Source: Herbaspirillum autotrophicum (GTDB taxonomy: Bacteria > Pseudomonadota > Gammaproteobacteria > Burkholderiales > Burkholderiaceae_D). From it: 64,000 nucleotides of DNA. Position 1 is the stretch's first letter, and every line of letters begins with the position of its first letter. The position numbers and the translations under genes are program-made. The stretch spans positions 1 through 64,000 of the forward strand of contig NZ_LFLS01000010.1 of the NCBI RefSeq assembly GCF_001189915.1, given 5' to 3'. Under the pieces are notes generated by a model. The model saw only the letters and a program-made list of their open reading frames with translations, did no database searches and was not told the origin of the DNA. Positions 1 to 8,852 of the stretch are shown in pieces.

Positions 1-768
<768 letters not shown>

Positions 769-806
769 TCAGTAATTTTGAAAATATATGGTGTAAATGC
801 TGATAC

Positions 807-1298
807 TCAAATTTTGAGGATGCGTTCGCCGCGTCCGATACCTGAACCACCGGTACGCACCGTCTCCAGGATTGCCGTGCGATCGATCGAGTCGATAAAC
901 GCATCCAGCTTGCCTTTGTTGCCGGTCAGTTCGATGGTGTAAGTCTTCTCTGTGACATCAATGATACGGCCGCGGAAAATATCTGCGGTGCGCTTCATTT
1001 CTTCACGTTCCTTGCCGACCGCCCGCACCTTGATCAGCATCAGTTCGCGCTCGATATGCGCGCCCTCGGTCAGATCGACGACCTTCACCACCTCGATCAG
1101 GCGGTTCAAGTGTTTGGTGATTTGTTCAATCACATCGTCAGAGCCATTGGTCACGATGGTCATGCGTGACAGTGTGGCGTCTTCAGTAGGAGCTACGGTA
1201 AGGGTTTCGATGTTATAGCCGCGCGCGGAGAACAGTCCCACAACGCGCGACAGCGCGCCGGCTTCATTTTCCAGCAGTACAGAAACAATATGACGCAT
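807..1298 (-). CDS. ilvH: Acetolactate synthase small (regulatory) subunit
   Basis: Regulatory subunit of acetohydroxyacid synthase; it binds valine through an ACT domain and stimulates the large subunit. The 163-residue length equals that of E. coli IlvH. The N-terminal ACT domain (about residues 1-75) opens MRHIVSVLLENEAGALSRV and contains a typical GLFSARGYNIETLTV segment. The C-terminal ALS_ss domain covers about residues 80-160. It starts two bases after the ilvI stop codon, so the two subunits should be translationally coupled and made together. Confidence 0.97.
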   Translation of the reverse strand: MRHIVSVLLENEAGALSRVVGLFSARGYNIETLTVAPTEDATLSRMTIVTNGSDDVIEQITKHLNRLIEVVKVVDLTEGAHIERELMLIKVRAVGKEREEMKRTADIFRGRIIDVTEKTYTIELTGNKGKLDAFIDSIDRTAILETVRTGGSGIGRGERILKI

Positions 1299-1300
1299 GA

Positions 1301-3019
1301 TTACAGATCCTCCGAACCTAAGAGCATTTCAGTCAAGCCTTTTCCTGCCTTGACCATCGGCCAGACATTTTCGGTTTGATCCGTAATGAAGTTCATGAAG
1401 ACCAGTCGATCTTTCATCCCGAATGCTTCCTTGAGCGCGCCATCGACATCGCCCGGCTTTTCGATCTTCATGCCAACGTGGCCGAACGACTCGACCAGCT
1501 TGGTGAAATCCGGCAGCGAATCCATGTACGACTCGGAATAGCGCGAACCGTAATCAATCTGCTGCCACTGCCGGACCATGCCCAGGAAGCGGTTGTTCAG
1601 CAAGATGATCTTCGGCGTCAGGTGATACTGTTTGCAGGTCGCCAGTTCCTGGATGCACATCTGGATCGACGCTTCGCCGGTGATACAGGCCACGGTGGCG
1701 TCAGGATTGGCTTTTTGCACGCCCATCGCGTACGGCAAACCGACACCCATGGTGCCCAGACCACCGGAATTGATCCAGCGGCGCGGCTTGTCGAAACCAT
1801 AGTATTGCGCAGCCCACATCTGATGCTGACCGACGTCGGAGGTGATAAAGGCATCGCCCTTGGTCACTTCCCACACCTTCTGCACCACGGCTTGCGGCTT
1901 GATGACATCATCCGACAGGGCAAATTTCAGGCAGTCGCGTTCGCGCCACTTGTTGATCTGCTTCCACCAGTTGGCCAGCGCCGCAGCGTTGGGCCTGGTT
2001 TCAGCCGCATCCAGTTGTGCCAGCAATTCCTGCAGCACATCCTTGACGTTGCCGACGATCGGAATGTCCACCTTGACCCGTTTGGAAATCGAGGATGGAT
2101 CGATGTCGATATGAATGATCTTGCGGGCGTTCGAGGCAAAATGCTTGGGATTTCCGATGACACGGTCATCGAAACGGGCGCCGATGGCAATCATCACATC
2201 GGAGTGCTGCATCGCCATGTTGGCTTCGTAGGTACCGTGCATGCCCGGCATGCCGACGAACTTGTCGCTCGATGACTTGTAGGCGCCAAGACCCATCAGG
2301 GTATTGGTGCAAGGGAAACCGAGACGATCCACCAGCTTGTTGAGTTCCGGCGATGCATTCGCCAGAATCACGCCGCCGCCGGTATAAATCATTGGCCGCT
2401 CAGCCGTCAGCAACAATTGCAGCGCCTTGCGAATCTGTCCCGAGTGGCCCTTGTCGACCGGCTTGTACGAACGCATTTCGACGGTCTTCGGATACTCGTA
2501 GGCACAGGTGTGCATCGAGATATCTTTAGGGATATCGACCAGCACCGGACCCGGACGACCTGTCGTGGCGATATAGAATGCCTTCTTCATGGTCGCCGCC
2601 AGATCCTTGACATCCTTGACCAGGAAGTTGTGCTTGACGCACGGACGGGTAATGCCGACGGTATCGCATTCCTGGAAGGCATCCTGACCGATGGCGGTCG
2701 ATGGCACCTGCCCCGAAATCACGATCATCGGAATCGAATCCATGTAGGCCGTCGCCAGACCGGTAATCGCATTGGTAACGCCGGGGCCGGATGTGACCAG
2801 CGCCACGCCGACTTTTTCAGAGCTGCGCGAATAGGCATCCGCAGCATGAATCGCGGCCTGTTCGTGGCGTACCAGAATATGTTGGAATTTTTCCTGCTTG
2901 AAGATTGCGTCGTAGATATACAGTACGGCACCACCCGGGTAACCGAACACGTGTTCCACACCTTCTTCAGCCAGACAACGGACGAGTATCTCCGCACCGG
3001 TGATATGTTCTGAACTCAT
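1301..3019 (-). CDS. ilvI: Acetolactate synthase large (catalytic) subunit
   Basis: Thiamine-diphosphate enzyme that condenses pyruvate with pyruvate or 2-oxobutyrate, the first committed step of branched-chain amino acid synthesis. Its 572 residues match the IlvI/IlvB family. The N-terminal ThDP domain has the catalytic Glu in RHEQAAIHAADAYSR. A central FAD/NAD-like domain follows, then the C-terminal ThDP-binding domain with SDVGQHQMWAAQYY. The metal-binding motif reads ITGEASIQM, where most homologues have GDG or GDA; I recall GE variants in betaproteobacterial enzymes, so this is probably lineage-typical. It is the first gene of the operon, with a long upstream leader. Confidence 0.97.
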   Translation of the reverse strand: MSSEHITGAEILVRCLAEEGVEHVFGYPGGAVLYIYDAIFKQEKFQHILVRHEQAAIHAADAYSRSSEKVGVALVTSGPGVTNAITGLATAYMDSIPMIVISGQVPSTAIGQDAFQECDTVGITRPCVKHNFLVKDVKDLAATMKKAFYIATTGRPGPVLVDIPKDISMHTCAYEYPKTVEMRSYKPVDKGHSGQIRKALQLLLTAERPMIYTGGGVILANASPELNKLVDRLGFPCTNTLMGLGAYKSSSDKFVGMPGMHGTYEANMAMQHSDVMIAIGARFDDRVIGNPKHFASNARKIIHIDIDPSSISKRVKVDIPIVGNVKDVLQELLAQLDAAETRPNAAALANWWKQINKWRERDCLKFALSDDVIKPQAVVQKVWEVTKGDAFITSDVGQHQMWAAQYYGFDKPRRWINSGGLGTMGVGLPYAMGVQKANPDATVACITGEASIQMCIQELATCKQYHLTPKIILLNNRFLGMVRQWQQIDYGSRYSESYMDSLPDFTKLVESFGHVGMKIEKPGDVDGALKEAFGMKDRLVFMNFITDQTENVWPMVKAGKGLTEMLLGSEDL

Positions 3020-3547
3020 TACTACTTCCTTTCAAGGTCCATTGGAGATTGATCGGATGTTCTCCCCTGACGAAATCTGGCGCATCAGAACTTGCTCAGG
3101 CATTCCTTTTTTGTGCGATCACGCCATTTCTGCGCCTCAACCGTAGTGAGGTTCAAAATGCCGCTTAACGCGACTCGTTCAGCCTTGGTACAAGTAGCAA
3201 CGCTACGAATTTCTCGCGCTTTTGGCGCGGGTTAGAACAAACAGCTTTAAATTAAAGCGCGCCCCTGACGGCCGCCATATTATGGATAGCACCGTCAACA
3301 GCCATAGAGCCACTTCAAGATCGTGAAGCGGCATGACACGGTAATGCGTTGCATCATTTTGGTCAAGTGAATTTCACTCAGGCGTGCTTTAAATCAAGCC
3401 TTTGCAGCGCTTTGATGACAAACCCCACCACAGACAGTGGCTTTTTTGCTAGCATGCGCTCTGCTACAAATCGGATATCCATGATGGCATATCGGAAATG
3501 TAATTGACTGATCAACTCCGGCTGCAGACCCACAAAGGCCGCATGGC
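3020..3547. promoter_or_regulatory. Divergent 528-base regulatory region between ilvI and the sigma-factor gene
   Basis: No convincing protein gene lies here. It must hold the promoter and untranslated leader of ilvI (minus strand) and the promoter of the sigma-factor gene (plus strand). Visible structures are a 15-base palindrome GCTTTAA-A-TTAAAGC at 3244-3258, a 13-base palindrome AGTGAA-T-TTCACT at 3366-3378, and a small CGCGC/GCGCG hairpin near 3217-3231 on the ilvI leader side. The leader, at least 200 bases long, could carry attenuation or Lrp control, but I could not see a leader peptide rich in branched-chain residues. No clear sigma70 promoter was identified. Confidence 0.5.
3244..3258. 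repeat. 15-base palindrome in the ilvI upstream region
   Basis: A perfect inverted repeat GCTTTAA-A-TTAAAGC, 225 bases before the ilvI start. The size and AT-rich core suit a dimeric regulator binding site. No specific regulator can be named from the sequence. Confidence 0.4.
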
Positions 3548-4117
3548 ATGGCCACTGATAAAGAACTCTCCGATTTTCTTGAAAATGTTGAACGCAGGGC
3601 CTTCAAACAGGCCGTATATGCGGTGCGCAAAGATGAAGTAGCGCTCGACATTGTTCAGGATGCAATGATCAAGCTGGCCGAGAAATATGGCGACAAGCCT
3701 GCCGACGAACTGCCCTTGCTGTTTCAGCGCATCCTGCAAAACACCATTCATGATTTTTTCCGCCGGGAAAAAGTCCGCAACACCTGGGTCAGCCTGTTTT
3801 CCAGCATGGGCCGCGACAATGAAGGTCAGGATGACTTCGATTTGCTGGAAAGCTACGAAGCCGAAGAAGGCTCGGAAGCCGCCGAGTCCAGCGCCGACAA
3901 GGTAGAACGCGATCAAACGCTGGCCCTGATTGACGCCGAAGTACAAAAACTCCCGACTCGTCAACGAGAAGCCTTCCTCATGCGTTATTGGCAAGACATG
4001 GATGTCGCCGAAACCGCATCAGCAATGGGGTGTTCCGAAGGTAGCGTCAAAACCCACTGCTCTCGTGCAACACACGCCCTGGCTCAGGCGTTAAGAGCCA
4101 AAGGAATCAGTTTATGA
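3548..4117 (+). CDS. ECF-type RNA polymerase sigma factor
   Basis: A sigma70-family factor of 189 residues with region 2 at about residues 10-80 (DIVQDAMIKLAEKYG and ILQNTIHDFFRREKVR, the core-binding and -10 recognition helices). An acidic linker spans about residues 92-125. Region 4 is at about 128-180, with the helix-turn-helix LPTRQREAFLMRYW ... CSEGSVKTHCSRATHAL. The start at 3548 follows an AAAGG ribosome site. Its stop overlaps the next start (ATGA), so it is coupled to the DUF3619 gene, a membrane protein that could be its anti-sigma factor. This order with DUF3106 and RDD genes recurs in Burkholderiales as far as I recall. Target promoters are unknown. Confidence 0.9.
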   Translation: MATDKELSDFLENVERRAFKQAVYAVRKDEVALDIVQDAMIKLAEKYGDKPADELPLLFQRILQNTIHDFFRREKVRNTWVSLFSSMGRDNEGQDDFDLLESYEAEEGSEAAESSADKVERDQTLALIDAEVQKLPTRQREAFLMRYWQDMDVAETASAMGCSEGSVKTHCSRATHALAQALRAKGISL

Positions 4118-4521
4118 ACAATAAAGAAATGCAATTCGCTTATCGTGTGCGGCACGCACTCGATGCAAATCTGGAAAATCTGCCGGAAACCACCACTGAG
4201 CGGCTGGCTGCCGCGCGCCGTGTTGCACTGGCGCGCAAAAAAGCACCGGCACGCGCAGTCGCCACCCAATTTGCCTTCGCCGGTGCCGCCGGCAATGGCG
4301 GCGCACGTCAGCCGGCTTCGCTGTCGTGGCTCGGTCGTCTGGGTGTAGCCGTACCGTTGATTGCCGGCATCATGCTGTTTGCCGGCATCTACGAGCACGA
4401 GCACAAACAACGCATCAGCGAACTGGCGGAAATTGACGCCGGCGTGTTGTCGGATGAGCTGCCATTGTCGGCTTATCTGGATCATGGCTTCAATGCGTAT
4501 CTGGCACAGCGAGGCGAATAA
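4114..4521 (+). CDS. DUF3619 family single-pass membrane protein, possible anti-sigma factor
   Basis: A 135-residue protein with a soluble N-terminal part of about 75 residues containing an Arg/Ala-rich helix (ERLAAARRVALARKKAPA). One membrane helix spans about residues 80-95 (VAVPLIAGIMLFAGIY), followed by a short acidic tail ending DHGFNAYLAQRGE. The start codon overlaps the sigma-factor stop by four bases, the classic layout of a sigma/anti-sigma pair, and the topology fits. No zinc-binding anti-sigma motif is visible, so the anti-sigma role is an inference from position and shape only. Confidence 0.8.
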   Translation: MNNKEMQFAYRVRHALDANLENLPETTTERLAAARRVALARKKAPARAVATQFAFAGAAGNGGARQPASLSWLGRLGVAVPLIAGIMLFAGIYEHEHKQRISELAEIDAGVLSDELPLSAYLDHGFNAYLAQRGE

Positions 4522-4524
4522 GGA

Positions 4525-5199
4525 ATGAAGCTTCCGGTGACTTCTGCGATCTTTACCAAACGCAAGACCGCCTTGCTGGGTGTTGCGTTGCTCGCAGCAA
4601 GCCTGCTGAGCGGCCTGGCCGTGGCACAAGGCCCGGCCACCGGCGCCGCCCCTGCCAAAGCGGCAACCGGCACGCCAACGAAAACCTCCAAAAAACCAGA
4701 GGCCCGGCGCAACTGGGCTGATCTCAGCCCGGCACTGCAACAGGCGCTTGCCCCGCTGTCAGGCGAATGGGACAAAATGGAAGACGCGCGCAAGGAAAAA
4801 TGGCTCGCCATTGGCAACAGATATGCCCGCATGACACCGGCCGAACAGCTGCGCGTGCAAGACCGCATGCGTGAATGGGTCAAACTGACGCCGGTACAAC
4901 GCCGCGCTGTCCGTGAAAACTACACCCGCGCCAACAAACTGAATGCCGACCAGAAGTCAGCACAGTGGAAAGAATATCAACAGCTTTCCGACGAGCAAAA
5001 AAAGAAGCTGTCGCAAGCCAAACTGCCGAAGCATGTAGCAGCATTGCCGGCAACCCAGAACAAGGCACCGCCGCCAATCCAGTTGCCGGCCGAAACACTG
5101 GAACAATCGCTGGCAGCACCGATACCTGCGAGCGTGCAAACGGCCCCGACTCCTGCCATCGCAACGCCAGTGGCAGCACCTGCTCCAGAAAGCAAATAA
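4525..5199 (+). CDS. DUF3106 family exported protein
   Basis: A 224-residue protein with a signal peptide (about residues 1-36, hydrophobic core LLGVALLAASLLSGLAVA). The DUF3106 region at about 60-160 is rich in Trp, Lys and charged helices: WADLSPALQQALAPLSGEW, then repeats of the type 'MTPAEQLRVQDRMREW' and 'LTPVQRRAVRENY'. The C-terminal 60 residues are Pro/Ala-rich and probably disordered. The helical repeats recall periplasmic stress proteins of the CpxP/zinc-resistance type, but that similarity is only in style. The gene lies three bases after the DUF3619 stop, in the same operon as the sigma factor. Confidence 0.85.
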   Translation: MKLPVTSAIFTKRKTALLGVALLAASLLSGLAVAQGPATGAAPAKAATGTPTKTSKKPEARRNWADLSPALQQALAPLSGEWDKMEDARKEKWLAIGNRYARMTPAEQLRVQDRMREWVKLTPVQRRAVRENYTRANKLNADQKSAQWKEYQQLSDEQKKKLSQAKLPKHVAALPATQNKAPPPIQLPAETLEQSLAAPIPASVQTAPTPAIATPVAAPAPESK

Positions 5200-5340
5200 G
5201 CCGCGATTACCGGTTCAACATGCCATGCATGCGTATCAGCGCCTGCATGGCATGTTTGCATTTACGCCGGATTAACCGTCTAATGTCGTCTTTGACAAGC
5301 CATCGTGTTGGAATCCGCATTGAAACCCGCATCGAAACTC

Positions 5341-5841
5341 ATGACTGCTCCCTCTCTTAAACGTCGTTTGTGCAGCATGCTGTACGAATCCATGCTGTTG
5401 TTCGGCGTCTTGTTCATCTCTGCCTGGATTTTTTCCACGCTGCTGCAGCAACGCCATGCACTGTATTTGCGGCATGCGCTGGAAGGTTGGCTGTTTGCCA
5501 TTCTGGCGCTGTATTTCATCTGGTTCTGGCGTCATGGCGGCCAGACACTGGCAATGAAAACCTGGCGCATCAAGCTGGTCAGTAAAGATGGCGGCCGGGT
5601 CGGTGTCGGGCGCGCGATTCTGCGCTTCCTGCTGTGCTGGCTGTGGTTCCTCCCCGGCCTCGCCGTGGCGTGGGCCCTGGGTGCCAAAGGCTGGATGCTG
5701 ATAGGCGTGCCGGCAATAAACCTGATTGTCTGGGCGGCCTTGGTGTATCTCGACCCGCAACGACAATTTCTGCACGACAGGCTGGCCGGCACCCGCATTG
5801 CCGATCTGAATCCCGGCATGTTGAATGCGCCGCCACTCTAG
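5341..5841 (+). CDS. RDD family integral membrane protein
   Basis: A 166-residue protein opening MTAPSLKRRLCSMLYESML, the usual start of RDD proteins. It has about four hydrophobic segments, at roughly 15-38, 52-70, 100-122 and 124-142, and the 'HGGQTLAMKTWRIKLVS' segment that typifies the family. A GTG start 36 bases upstream (5305) is possible, but the ATG at 5341 gives the standard family N-terminus. The function of RDD proteins is mostly unknown; some act as ion or solute transporters. It belongs to the sigma-factor gene group. Confidence 0.88.
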   Translation: MTAPSLKRRLCSMLYESMLLFGVLFISAWIFSTLLQQRHALYLRHALEGWLFAILALYFIWFWRHGGQTLAMKTWRIKLVSKDGGRVGVGRAILRFLLCWLWFLPGLAVAWALGAKGWMLIGVPAINLIVWAALVYLDPQRQFLHDRLAGTRIADLNPGMLNAPPL

Positions 5842-5869
5842 GCCCACCTTTGAAAGATGTTGCCACGGC

Positions 5870-6802
5870 ATGATTGCTCGCATTGCACGAACCCTGCTCC
5901 TGACACAACTTGGCGTCGCCGTCCTGTTTTGCGTGTTTCTGGCGAAAGTACTGGCGGCCCCCTTGTGGCTGGCAATACTTGCCAGCCTGCTGTTGGTAGC
6001 GCTGTTTCGCGCGGCGATCACCGCCAACAGCTTTTTTCTGACGTGGCCCTATCGCGGCAAATCGTCGGCAACGCCGGAACTGAGCTGGTCGCAAATCGTC
6101 CGCCTGTTCATCGGCGAGTTTTGCGCCACCATGGTGTGCTCCTCCTGGGGTATGCCCTTCCAACGTTTCGAACGACGCATTTTTACCGACACCACCACGC
6201 TGCCGGTGTTGCTGATCCATGGTTTTGGCTGCAACAGCGGCTACTGGCACTGGTTGAGCAAGGCGCTGCAGCAAGCCCACATCACGCACTACGCCGTCGA
6301 CATGGAACCGGTACTGGGCAGCATTGATGCTTACAGCGAACTGGTGCATCAGGCGGTAGAACGCCTGATCAGCGAAAGCGGTCAGCAACAGATCGTGATC
6401 GTTGCCCACAGCATGGGCGGACTGGCCGCACGCGCTTACCTGCGCGACTACGGCGGCGCCCGGATCGCCAAGGTCGTCAGTCTCGGCACGCCGCATCACG
6501 GCACCATGATTGCCAACTTCGGCATCGGCATCAATTGCGGTGAAATGAACTGGCTCGGCCGCGCCGAGGAAGGTACCAGCAGCGAATGGCTGAAACGACT
6601 GGCGGCCACCGAAAGCGACGCCACGCGGGCGCTGATTGTCTCGATCTGGTCGCATCATGACAACATCGTATCGCCGCAAACTTCGGCCCATCTGCCCGGT
6701 GCCACCAACATTGCCGTCAGCGGCATCGGCCATGTCGCCATGGCACTCGATCATGACATCCAGCAGCAAGTGATTGAAGAAATCAAGAGCGCCGGACAAT
6801 AA
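5870..6802 (+). CDS. Membrane-anchored alpha/beta-hydrolase, esterase/lipase type
   Basis: 310 residues. Two hydrophobic segments occupy the first 55 residues (LLLTQLGVAVLFCVFLA and LWLAILASLLLVALF). The hydrolase domain follows with the oxyanion-region LLIHGFGCNSGYW and nucleophile elbow IVAHSMGGLAARAYL; Ser181 is the predicted nucleophile. Later SLGTPHHGTMIA and a C-terminal GIGHVAMALD supply the rest of a lipase-like triad. This matches the EstA/triacylglycerol-lipase group. The ATG at 5870 is preferred because residues before it lack family character. Substrate is unknown. Confidence 0.85.
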   Translation: MIARIARTLLLTQLGVAVLFCVFLAKVLAAPLWLAILASLLLVALFRAAITANSFFLTWPYRGKSSATPELSWSQIVRLFIGEFCATMVCSSWGMPFQRFERRIFTDTTTLPVLLIHGFGCNSGYWHWLSKALQQAHITHYAVDMEPVLGSIDAYSELVHQAVERLISESGQQQIVIVAHSMGGLAARAYLRDYGGARIAKVVSLGTPHHGTMIANFGIGINCGEMNWLGRAEEGTSSEWLKRLAATESDATRALIVSIWSHHDNIVSPQTSAHLPGATNIAVSGIGHVAMALDHDIQQQVIEEIKSAGQ

Positions 6803-6803
6803 A

Positions 6804-6835
6804 AAGGCCGGCCCTCGTTAACAAGAGCCGGCCTT
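6804..6835. terminator. Bidirectional rho-independent terminator
   Basis: Nine-base arms AAGGCCGGC (6804-6812) and GCCGGCCTT (6827-6835) lie directly after the esterase stop and before the convergent lipoprotein gene. A run of A on the left gives a U-tract for transcripts arriving from the minus-strand gene. Confidence 0.8.
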
Positions 6836-6872
6836 CATTGACTGCTGCAGTCCGGATCAGCGGACCAGCGGA

Positions 6873-7187
6873 TTACTTCTTGGCAGCATCCTGAATCGAT
6901 TGTCCGGCACTTTCAATTTTCTCACCGGCCTTTTGCGTCAGATCCTTGGCGCCTTCCTTGGCGCTGTCGACAGCCTGATCAATCTTCTTGCCGGCTTCAT
7001 CCAGCTTTTCCTTGGCCTTGTCGGCGGTCGAATCAGCTTGCGCGCCAGCATTCTGAACAGCGTTGTCAATCTGTTTGCCAGCCGACTCGGCAGGACCTGC
7101 GGCTTCTTCTTTTTTCTGGCAAGCGCTAACCACAAAAGCCAGGGCACTGACAGCGAGAATTGCGGCAATAGTTTTACGGGAGGTCAT
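6873..7187 (-). CDS. Small lipoprotein with amphipathic Lys/Ala repeats
   Basis: 104 residues. A lipoprotein signal (FVVSAC lipobox, Cys at about residue 23) is followed by an almost uninterrupted amphipathic helix. Its repeats have the type 'DKAKEKLDEAGKKIDQAVDSAKEGAKD', an 11-residue-like pattern resembling LEA proteins and apolipoprotein-like bacterial proteins. A periplasmic, membrane-surface or desiccation/osmotic-stress role is plausible but unproven. A 19-base palindrome lies 76-94 bases upstream of the start, in the untranslated or promoter region. Confidence 0.85.
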   Translation of the reverse strand: MTSRKTIAAILAVSALAFVVSACQKKEEAAGPAESAGKQIDNAVQNAGAQADSTADKAKEKLDEAGKKIDQAVDSAKEGAKDLTQKAGEKIESAGQSIQDAAKK

Positions 7188-7262
7188 TTATTTTCCTTTC
7201 GAGATAAAAAACAAAGCAGCAGGTACGACACCAAACAATTGCTGAATAATTAGCCACGCAAA

Positions 7263-7281
7263 AGATAGCACAGTGCTATCT
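7263..7281. promoter_or_regulatory. 19-base perfect palindrome upstream of the small lipoprotein gene
   Basis: AGATAGCAC-A-GTGCTATCT, nine-base arms around a single base. The spacer is too short for an RNA hairpin, so a dimeric regulator operator is the better reading. It lies 76-94 bases before the start of the small lipoprotein gene. Confidence 0.45.
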
Positions 7282-7349
7282 CAAGAACGAACTGCGACAT
7301 CAAAAATCGTGTTTTTTCGATAACAAAATAAGACACTGTACGTTAAATA

Positions 7350-8195
7350 TTACCCGGCAGAAATCAATTGCAGCTCTTCCTCGGTAAAACCTGCGGCGCG
7401 GCGCGCATCGAAATTGAACGGCCCGCGCATGACCGGCGCCTTGTGCCGTTGCACCAGCTCAGCAAAGGTGGCAATCGTATCGACCCCGCGCTGTTCACAT
7501 AACCATGCATACCAGCGGTTGCCGATGGCGACATGCCCGACTTCATCACGCAAGATGAGGTCCAGAATTTCCGCCGCGGCCTGATCACCGGCCTGCGCCA
7601 GTTTGGCGCGCACTGCCGGCACGGCGTCCAGCCCGCGCGCCTCCATCGTGCGCGGCACCAGCGCAATACGTGCCAGTACGTCACCTTGCGTTTTTTCTGC
7701 CATGTCCCACAAACTATTGTGCGCCGGAAAATCGCCGTAGGCAAAACCCAATGCCTGCAAATGCCCCGCCAGCAACGAAAAATGAAAAGCCTCCTCGTGC
7801 GCCACCTGCAACCAGTCGGCATAGAAGGCATCTGGCAGCGATGGAAAGCGCCAGATCGCGTCGAGCGCCAGGTTGATGGCATTGAACTCGATATGCGCCA
7901 GCGCATGAATCAGCGCTGCGCGCCCTTCTGCGGTACGCATCGAGCGTGATTTGACATCCAGCGGCGACACCAGCTCCGGCCGTAACGGACGCCCCGGCAC
8001 GGCGGGCGGCGCTGTCAGTGGCGCGGAACGATCCAGCCACAGCTTCCCGGCTTGCCATTGTTGCCACAAGGTCGCCACGGCATCTTGCTTGGCCGTGCAC
8101 TCGGTTTGCAGCAGCGCAGCCAGGGCGGCGCGCCGTAATTCGGGATGAAATGGGAGCTGATCTTGATCAAAATCAGTCAGGAAAGATGGATTCAT
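7350..8195 (-). CDS. DUF455 family ferritin-like protein
   Basis: A 281-residue cytoplasmic protein with no signal peptide. It carries the carboxylate/His motifs of a ferritin-like four-helix bundle: HALAHIEFNAINLALDAIW, VAHEEAFHFSLLAGHL and LRDEVGHVAIGNRWY, consistent with a di-iron or similar metal centre. The DUF455 family is widespread in proteobacteria with no firm function; some members neighbour tRNA-modification genes. It is transcribed away from the gamma carbonic anhydrase gene, sharing the intergenic region 8196-8284. Confidence 0.87.
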   Translation of the reverse strand: MNPSFLTDFDQDQLPFHPELRRAALAALLQTECTAKQDAVATLWQQWQAGKLWLDRSAPLTAPPAVPGRPLRPELVSPLDVKSRSMRTAEGRAALIHALAHIEFNAINLALDAIWRFPSLPDAFYADWLQVAHEEAFHFSLLAGHLQALGFAYGDFPAHNSLWDMAEKTQGDVLARIALVPRTMEARGLDAVPAVRAKLAQAGDQAAAEILDLILRDEVGHVAIGNRWYAWLCEQRGVDTIATFAELVQRHKAPVMRGPFNFDARRAAGFTEEELQLISAG

Positions 8196-8284
8196 GCGAG
8201 CAGCGGTAAAATATGAGGTTGATGAAACACATTTCGTCCCGATATGGATATCTGTGTTTCGCTAACCAAGGAGACAATTTTATT

Positions 8285-8809
8285 ATGGCAATTTACCAAT
8301 TAGAACAAGATATTCCTGAAATCGCTGATTCTGCGTATGTCGCCGACTCGGCCGTCGTGGTCGGCAAGGTCAAACTTGAAGCGCATGCCAGTGTCTGGTT
8401 CAACGTCGCCATCCGCGGTGACAATGAGCTGATCACCATCGGCGAAAACAGCAACGTTCAGGAAGGCGCGGTATTGCATACCGACGTCGGCTATCCGATG
8501 CTGATTGGCAAAAACGTTACCGTCGGCCATCAAGCCATGCTGCATGGCTGCACAATCGGCGAAGGTGCCTTGATCGGCATTCAGGCCGTGGTGCTCAATG
8601 GCGCCAAAATCGGCAAGAATTCACTGGTCGGTGCCGGCGCGCTGGTCACCGAAGGCAAGGAATTTCCCGATAACTCGCTGATCATCGGCTCGCCGGCCAA
8701 AGCAGTGCGTACGTTGTCGGAAGAAGATATTGCCCGCATGCATGCCGGTACTGCCGGTTACGTGGAGCGGGCGCAATTATTTAAAAGCAGTCTCAAGCGG
8801 ATTGCCTGA
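8285..8809 (+). CDS. Gamma-class carbonic anhydrase family protein
   Basis: 174 residues forming a left-handed beta-helix of hexapeptide repeats (for example ADSAVVVGKVKLEAHASVW). The three metal-ligand histidines of the family are present in VLHTD, TVGHQAMLHGC. It matches YrdA/PaaY-type proteins, which bind zinc or iron and may hydrate CO2 or hydrolyse thioesters. The ATG at 8285 has an AAGGAG site nine bases upstream; an in-frame ATG at 8213 would add a non-family extension. It lies 43 bases before hslO. Confidence 0.93.
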   Translation: MAIYQLEQDIPEIADSAYVADSAVVVGKVKLEAHASVWFNVAIRGDNELITIGENSNVQEGAVLHTDVGYPMLIGKNVTVGHQAMLHGCTIGEGALIGIQAVVLNGAKIGKNSLVGAGALVTEGKEFPDNSLIIGSPAKAVRTLSEEDIARMHAGTAGYVERAQLFKSSLKRIA

Positions 8810-8852
8810 ATTTGCCCATTCAGGCTCTGTTTGCAAGCCCCGGAAAGAAAGA

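Noticed and set aside
3032..3103. 23-residue frame just upstream of ilvI as an attenuation leader peptide
   Set aside because: It has only scattered Ile, Val and Leu codons and no cluster of branched-chain residues, and no clear terminator/antiterminator pair follows.
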